Assembly (NCBI GenBank): GCA_035551355.1
Contig: DASZNF010000005.1
Coordinates: 1-64,000, forward strand
DNA: 64,000 nt
From: DATATV01 sp035551355
GTDB taxonomy: Bacteria; Actinomycetota; Actinomycetes; Mycobacteriales; Pseudonocardiaceae
Reading direction: 5' to 3'
Below the pieces are notes generated by a model. It made no database searches. It was given only the letters and a program-made list of their open reading frames with translations, and was not told where the DNA came from. The position numbers and the translations under genes were made by a program. This document shows, one piece after another, positions 59,571 to 64,000 of this stretch; the first letter of the stretch is position 1; each line of letters begins with the position of its first letter.

Positions 59571-59572
59571 CG

Positions 59573-61120
59573 ATGACCCTTTCCCCGTACTACGTGACCA
59601 CCACGATTCCCTATGTCAACGCCCGGCCCCATCTGGGTTTCGCGCTGGAGCTGGTGCAGGCCGATGTGCTGGCCCGACATCATCGCCGGCTCGGTGAACC
59701 GGTGCGCCTGCTCACCGGAACCGACGACAACTCGCTGAAGAACGTGCTGGCCGCCGAGGCCGAGGGGGTGCCGACGGCCGAACTCGTCGACCGCAACGCC
59801 AAGGCGTTCGCGGCGTTGCACGAGCCGCTGGAGTTGGGTTTCGACGATTTCCTGCGGACCAGCAGCGATCCGCGGCATCGGCTCGGCGTGGCCAGGTTGT
59901 GGCGGGCCTGCGCGCAGTCCGGTGATCTGTACCGGAAGTACTACCAGGGTTGGTACTGCGTGGATTGCGAGCAGTTCTACCCGCCCGAGGAGCTCATCGA
60001 CGGTCGGTGTCCCGAGCACGGCACTGAGCCGCAGTTGGTGGCCGAGGAGAACTGGTTCTTCCGGCTGTCCCGGTACGAGGAGAAATTGCGCACCCTGATC
60101 GAATCCGGCGAACTCCGCATCGAACCACCCGCCCGTCGCAACGAGGTTCTCGGTTTTCTCGCCGGCGGCCTGACCGATTTCAGCATTTCCCGGTCCCGGA
60201 GCCGGGCCCGGGGCTGGGGCATCGAAGTGCCCGACGATCCGGAGCAGGTGATCTACGTCTGGTGGGACGCGCTGGGCAACTACATCACCAGCCTCGGCTA
60301 TGGCGCCGATGATCCGAACCACCGGCGCTGGTGGGTCTCCGGCGGCCGCCGGGTGCACCTGCTCGGTAAAGGCGTGCTGCGCTTCCACGCCGTGTACTGG
60401 CCCGCGATGCTGCTGTCGGCGGGCGAGCCGCTGCCCACCGACCTGCTGGTGCACGACTATCTGACCGCCAACGGCCAGAAGATCAGCAAATCGCTCGGCA
60501 ACACGGTCGACCCGGTGGACCTGGTCCGGCGCTATGGGGTGGATGCCGTGCGCTGGTGGCTGCTGCGTGAGGTGCCCAGGGTCGGCGACGTCGACTTCAC
60601 CGAGGAGCGCCTGATCGCGCGGGCCAACGAGGACCTGGCCAACGATCTGGGCAACCTGATCAACCGGGTGATCACCATGATCCACCGCTACCGCAACGGA
60701 TTCCCGCCCGAGCCGGAAAGGGACGCCGGAGACGATGCCACCGCGCTCGTCGAGGCGATCGATGCGGCGCCGGAGAAGGTGGCGGATGCGTTCGCGGGCG
60801 GGGATTTCCGGCGGGCGGTGGCGGCGGTGTGGCGGATCGTCGAGGAGGGCAACCGGTACGTGGAGCGGGCGCGGCCGTGGGCACTGGCCAAGGCCGAACG
60901 CGCGGGTGACGCCGGTGCGGGCCGCGAACTGGACGACGCCCTCGCCCTCCTGCTCACCGCCGGCCGCGCGCTGGCCGAGCAACTGGCCCCGTTCCTGCCC
61001 GGCGCCGCCGCCCGCATCGCCGCCCAGTGCGCGGTGTCGGCCGACGACGGCGGCCCAGCACCCGGCCGGCTGCCACCGGCCCAGCCCCTCTTCCCCCGGA
61101 TCGAACCCCACCGCCGCTGA
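59573..61120 (+). CDS. metS: Methionine--tRNA ligase
   Basis: 515 aa, ATG with GGAGG 5 nt upstream. Class I signature 'TTTIPYVNARPHLGFALELVQADVLARHHR' (HIGH as HLGF), a zinc-knuckle region with Cys residues ('YCVDCEQFYPPEELIDGRCPEHG'), 'NGQKISKSLGNTVDP' (KMSKS as KISKS), and anticodon-binding helices to the end. No C-terminal EMAP/tRBD extension. The family's housekeeping enzyme is often elsewhere in actinomycetes, so this could be a second, inducible copy (inference). Preceded by a Met-rich leader ORF and alternative hairpins, suggesting control by Met-tRNA charging. Confidence 0.92.
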   Translation: MTLSPYYVTTTIPYVNARPHLGFALELVQADVLARHHRRLGEPVRLLTGTDDNSLKNVLAAEAEGVPTAELVDRNAKAFAALHEPLELGFDDFLRTSSDPRHRLGVARLWRACAQSGDLYRKYYQGWYCVDCEQFYPPEELIDGRCPEHGTEPQLVAEENWFFRLSRYEEKLRTLIESGELRIEPPARRNEVLGFLAGGLTDFSISRSRSRARGWGIEVPDDPEQVIYVWWDALGNYITSLGYGADDPNHRRWWVSGGRRVHLLGKGVLRFHAVYWPAMLLSAGEPLPTDLLVHDYLTANGQKISKSLGNTVDPVDLVRRYGVDAVRWWLLREVPRVGDVDFTEERLIARANEDLANDLGNLINRVITMIHRYRNGFPPEPERDAGDDATALVEAIDAAPEKVADAFAGGDFRRAVAAVWRIVEEGNRYVERARPWALAKAERAGDAGAGRELDDALALLLTAGRALAEQLAPFLPGAAARIAAQCAVSADDGGPAPGRLPPAQPLFPRIEPHRR

Positions 61121-61210
61121 CCCCCGCGGCGCCCGTTCTCATTCGCACGTTCGGCGGGCTGATTTCCCTGTTTTCCCTGATCAGTTGACCGATCTTGTAA
61201 TGTCAGTCAC

Positions 61211-62911
61211 ATGGGGGAGAATTCCGCGTCGGCATATCCCTGGCGGGTCCGAATCCTGGACTCCGAGGGTGAGCTGTGCGGCGCGGGATTCCTGTTGTCC
61301 CCCTGGCACGTGCTCACCTGCGCACACGTGGTGCGGGCCGCGGGCGGCGAACGGGCCGAGGTGTTCGTCGAGTTCGTGGCCGAGCCGCACCGGCCGCGCG
61401 CCCCGGCCCGGGTGGCCCGGGATGGCTGGGCCGACGTCGACGGCGATGTCGCCCTGTTGCGGCTGGCCTGGCCGGCCGAGGGCCTGGAATGGGCCAACGC
61501 CAACCAGCGCTCCTACCGCAGGCTGGCCGGCCTGCCCGTGTCCATCCAGGGATTTCCCCGGGATCTGTCCGACGGGGTGTGGCTGGCCGCCACCCTGTCC
61601 GGCCCGGGCGGGCCGCGCGGTCAGCTGGTGCAGATCGACATCGATCCGAACAGCCGGGTGACCATCGAGGCCGGGTTCAGCGGCGCGGCCGTGCTCGACC
61701 CGGAGACCGACCAGGTGGTGGGCATGGTGGTCGCCGAGTACCAGGAGCGCAGGCTGGGCTGGATGCTGCCGATGGAGAACATCGTCGGCTATCTGCCCGC
61801 GGTCGGCCCGCACGTCAACGGCGGCTCCTCGGCCGACCAGGTGTTCCGGGACCGCACCCCGGAGGTGATCAACCGGCTGCGCACCGGCCCGACCAACCTG
61901 GTCAGCGAGCTGGGCACGCTGAACCGGCGGCTCACCGAGGATCCGGCGGGCGACGTGGTGAACATCGTCGGCACGGAGGCCGACCGCAGCCCGCTGATCA
62001 TCATGCTGGTCGCGCTGCACGATCCGGGCCAGCGCCCCCGGCTGCCCGAGGACGCGTTGTCCATGCTGGGCGAGGACATGCCGCCGCCGGGCTGGATCGA
62101 CGTCGCGGTGGACGCGGCCGGCCGGACCAGCAGCGAGATCGCGGTGCGCATCGCCGAGCGGATCGGCCCACTGCTGCGGCGGCCCGACCGGGGACCGGAC
62201 CGGCCGGTCGTGGTGGTGGTCGATTCGGTGGACACCGCGCGCAATCCCGGCGAACTGCTGGGCCAGGTGCTGCGCCCGCTGGCCGAGGCGTTCCCGCAGC
62301 GGCTGCGCATCGTGGCCGGTTCCCGCGAACCACTGGGCGGGATCACCGGAAACACCTTGTACACCAGCGTTTCCCGGCCGCCGGACGCGACCAACGGACG
62401 CTCGGTGGCCGATCGGCTGGACGGACTGGACACGCTGCTGGACGAGATCGACGAACTGGAAAGCACCGGCCGGGCCCGGTTTCCCGAGCTGCGGGCCCGG
62501 GTCCGCGACGTGCCGGCGCCGACCGATCTGGTGACCCGGCTGCGGCTGCGCGCCACCCGGGTGCGCCGGGCCGCCGAACTGGCCGCCCCGGCCGATCCAC
62601 GGGTGCCGGCCAAGCTGGCCGAGACCGAGGAGCGAGCCGCGCACGCCCGGCAGACGGGTCGCGCGTTGTTGTCGCGCTACACCGAACTGGCCCGGCAGCC
62701 GGAGGTGCTGCTCGGTCTGCTCAACGCGTTCCGGGACCGCGCGGTGCTGCTCGGCGCGGCCGAGGACCTCGACCTGGCCGACCACTACGACCGGGCGCAC
62801 CGGTTGCTGGCCGCGACCCCGTGCCGGTTGTCCGACGCCGAACGCGCGGTATGGCGCTATGTCACCGCCGTGTGGCGTAGGCAGGGCCTGACCGGCGAGG
62901 TGGACGGGTGA
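61211..62911 (+). CDS. Trypsin-like serine protease fused to a degenerate NTPase-like domain
   Basis: 566 aa. Residues 1 to about 200 are a chymotrypsin-fold protease with complete triad: His39 in LTCAHVV, Asp79 in DGDVALLRL, Ser157 in EAGFSGAAV; no signal peptide, so intracellular. Residues about 245-450 resemble a STAND/AAA-type domain ('VVVVVDSVDTARNPGEL' as Walker B, 'RIVAGSREPL'), but the expected Walker A position ('NIVGTEADRSPLIIML') lacks GxxxxGK[ST]. A helical C-terminus follows. TAATGT 7 nt before the ATG implies a leaderless mRNA. GTGA overlap with the PknG-like gene suggests a signalling or conflict-type protease module. Confidence 0.8.
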   Translation: MGENSASAYPWRVRILDSEGELCGAGFLLSPWHVLTCAHVVRAAGGERAEVFVEFVAEPHRPRAPARVARDGWADVDGDVALLRLAWPAEGLEWANANQRSYRRLAGLPVSIQGFPRDLSDGVWLAATLSGPGGPRGQLVQIDIDPNSRVTIEAGFSGAAVLDPETDQVVGMVVAEYQERRLGWMLPMENIVGYLPAVGPHVNGGSSADQVFRDRTPEVINRLRTGPTNLVSELGTLNRRLTEDPAGDVVNIVGTEADRSPLIIMLVALHDPGQRPRLPEDALSMLGEDMPPPGWIDVAVDAAGRTSSEIAVRIAERIGPLLRRPDRGPDRPVVVVVDSVDTARNPGELLGQVLRPLAEAFPQRLRIVAGSREPLGGITGNTLYTSVSRPPDATNGRSVADRLDGLDTLLDEIDELESTGRARFPELRARVRDVPAPTDLVTRLRLRATRVRRAAELAAPADPRVPAKLAETEERAAHARQTGRALLSRYTELARQPEVLLGLLNAFRDRAVLLGAAEDLDLADHYDRAHRLLAATPCRLSDAERAVWRYVTAVWRRQGLTGEVDG

Positions 62912-64000
62912 TCCGGTGCAACCGGCCGGGCTGCACCGGCCTGGTCGACGACAGCGGGTTCTGCGATCAACAGGGCCATCTCTATGTGGCGCAACCGGAA
63001 TCGCCGCCCACTCCCGCGCAACCGCCGACCCGGCAGGCCGCGCCGGACACCGCGGGCGAGTTGCCCGCGACCCGGGCCGGGGTGGTCGAGCCGACTCAGG
63101 CTGGAAAGGTCGAACCGACCCGGGCCGCCACCGGCACCGACCGGTTCACCGGCGTCGACGCGCGCACCACGCCGGCGACGCACCACGCCGGGGCAGCCGA
63201 CTGGCTGGGCGTGCGGCTGCCGTGGATCGCCGAATCCGCCGACCCGAGCACCGAGCCGGCCGAGGGCCTTGTCGTGCCCGAATCGCACCGCAACTGCGGC
63301 AACTGCGGCACCGAGGTCGGCCGCGGCCGCTACGACCAGCCGGGCCGCACCGAGGGCTTCTGCCCGAAATGCGCCGCGCCCTACTCATTCGTGCCCAAGC
63401 TGCACCGCGGGGAGCTGCTGGCCGACCGATACCGGGTGCGCCATCCGCTCGGGCACGGCGGGCTGTCCTGGGCCTATCTGGCCACCGACGAACGGCTCAA
63501 CCGCACGGTCGTCCTCAAAGGACTGATCCGGTCCGGCGCGTCCTGGGAGGCGGACTCGATCCACCGCGAGCGGGACGTGCTGACCGTGCTCAACCACCCG
63601 AACATCGTGCGGATCAACGACTTCGTCACCCATCCCGAGGCGGCCGGCGAGGATTCGGTCGAGTACATCGTGATGGACTACGTGGACGGCTGGAGCCTGC
63701 AGCGGATCAAGGACCTCGGCCACACCGGGCAGCGGGAGCTGACCGTGCACACCGTGCTCGGCTACGGCATCTGGATCCTGGACGCGCTGAGCTACCTGCA
63801 CGATCGCGACCTGCTGTACTGCGATCTCAAGCCGGAGAACGTGATCCACCAGGGCGAGCAGCTGCGGCTGATCGACATGGGCGCGGTGCGCGCGGTCGAC
63901 GACCGGGACTCGCCGGCCTGGGGCACCAACGGTTTCCAGGTGTCCCGCGAGGAGATCCGGCGGCGCGGCCTTACCGTGCGCTCGGATCTGCACACCGTCG
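62908..64000 (+). CDS. PknG-like Ser/Thr protein kinase, 3' truncated by the window
   Basis: 364 codons visible, open to the window end. The N-terminus (GCTGLVDDSGFCDQQGHLYV) is followed by a disordered Pro/Thr-rich region (to about 125), a rubredoxin-like zinc/iron site with two CxxC pairs (NCGNCG about 128, FCPKCA about 151), then a kinase domain from about 168: Gly loop 'LGHGGLSWAYLA', Lys in 'VVLKG', catalytic 'LYCDLKPENVI' and 'IDMGAVR'. The HRD His-Arg is replaced by Tyr-Cys, as in PknG. PknG kinases regulate central metabolism via FHA proteins such as GarA; a C-terminal TPR domain would be expected beyond the edge. GTG overlaps the protease stop. Confidence 0.88.
   Translation, partial: MIRCNRPGCTGLVDDSGFCDQQGHLYVAQPESPPTPAQPPTRQAAPDTAGELPATRAGVVEPTQAGKVEPTRAATGTDRFTGVDARTTPATHHAGAADWLGVRLPWIAESADPSTEPAEGLVVPESHRNCGNCGTEVGRGRYDQPGRTEGFCPKCAAPYSFVPKLHRGELLADRYRVRHPLGHGGLSWAYLATDERLNRTVVLKGLIRSGASWEADSIHRERDVLTVLNHPNIVRINDFVTHPEAAGEDSVEYIVMDYVDGWSLQRIKDLGHTGQRELTVHTVLGYGIWILDALSYLHDRDLLYCDLKPENVIHQGEQLRLIDMGAVRAVDDRDSPAWGTNGFQVSREEIRRRGLTVRSDLHTV

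Noticed and set aside
59478..59572. T-box riboswitch upstream of metS
   Set aside because: No T-box consensus (such as AGGGTGGNACCGCG) or specifier-loop architecture is visible; the peptide leader explanation fits better.

Overview
The window is about 70% G+C with strong third-position GC bias. Start codons are often GTG, many genes overlap by 4 nt (ATGA/GTGA), and at least ten starts look leaderless (TAnnnT followed after 6-8 nt by ATG/GTG). Together with paired XRE-DUF5753/DUF397 genes, an iniBAC-type cluster, a B12-dependent fused isobutyryl-CoA mutase, a PknG-like kinase and a DUF6292 protein, this points to a chromosomal segment of a filamentous actinomycete, most likely of the Pseudonocardiales. 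No rRNA, tRNA, CRISPR array or insertion sequence was seen.

Left part (1-13.5 kb): the end of a pxpC/kipA-like gene; two opposed XRE-DUF5753 regulators, one with an internally duplicated DUF397 partner; a decayed graspetide (ATP-grasp RiPP) locus that keeps an intact isoaspartyl-type methyltransferase; RNase Z; a MarR gene behind two operator-like palindromes; a secreted lysozyme-fold protein; a DUF5519 protein; a pyruvate dehydrogenase E1/transketolase-like enzyme divergent from an Lrp regulator; a nitroreductase and a serine hydrolase.

Middle part (13.5-41 kb): a cell-envelope stress island resembling mycobacterial iniBAC: a LuxR/ATPase regulator (IniR-like), dynamin-like IniC and IniA, an IniB-domain protein with a His/Asp/Ser repeat tail, and a membrane-anchored Hsp70. 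An intrinsic terminator lies between iniB and iniA. Next come a Ser/Thr kinase whose outer domain looks like a CBM2 module, a lipoprotein penicillin-binding protein, and an encapsulin with a DyP peroxidase carrying a cargo-loading tail. Further on are an XRE-cupin regulator, a GNAT acetyltransferase, an SGNH hydrolase, a HAD phosphatase, a TPR/AAA+ pair, HMG-CoA lyase, and an AsnC regulator divergent from a fused indolepyruvate ferredoxin oxidoreductase.

Right part (41-64 kb): two partner-switching modules face each other. On the plus strand is an rsbR-S-T stressosome operon followed by two SpoIIE-type phosphatases. On the minus strand is rsbW-sigB-rsbV-HATPase. A SnoaL/TetR pair and two MarR genes lie between them. 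Then follow icmF, a hydrolase, a MarR regulator, a secreted chorismate mutase, a frameshifted VC0807-type membrane protein and a DUF574 methyltransferase. A methionyl-tRNA synthetase is preceded by a 15-codon leaderless ORF containing tandem Met codons, which looks like an attenuator. The window ends in a trypsin-like protease overlapping a PknG-like kinase.

All product names come from recognising motifs and family-like sequence by eye. No database search was possible.
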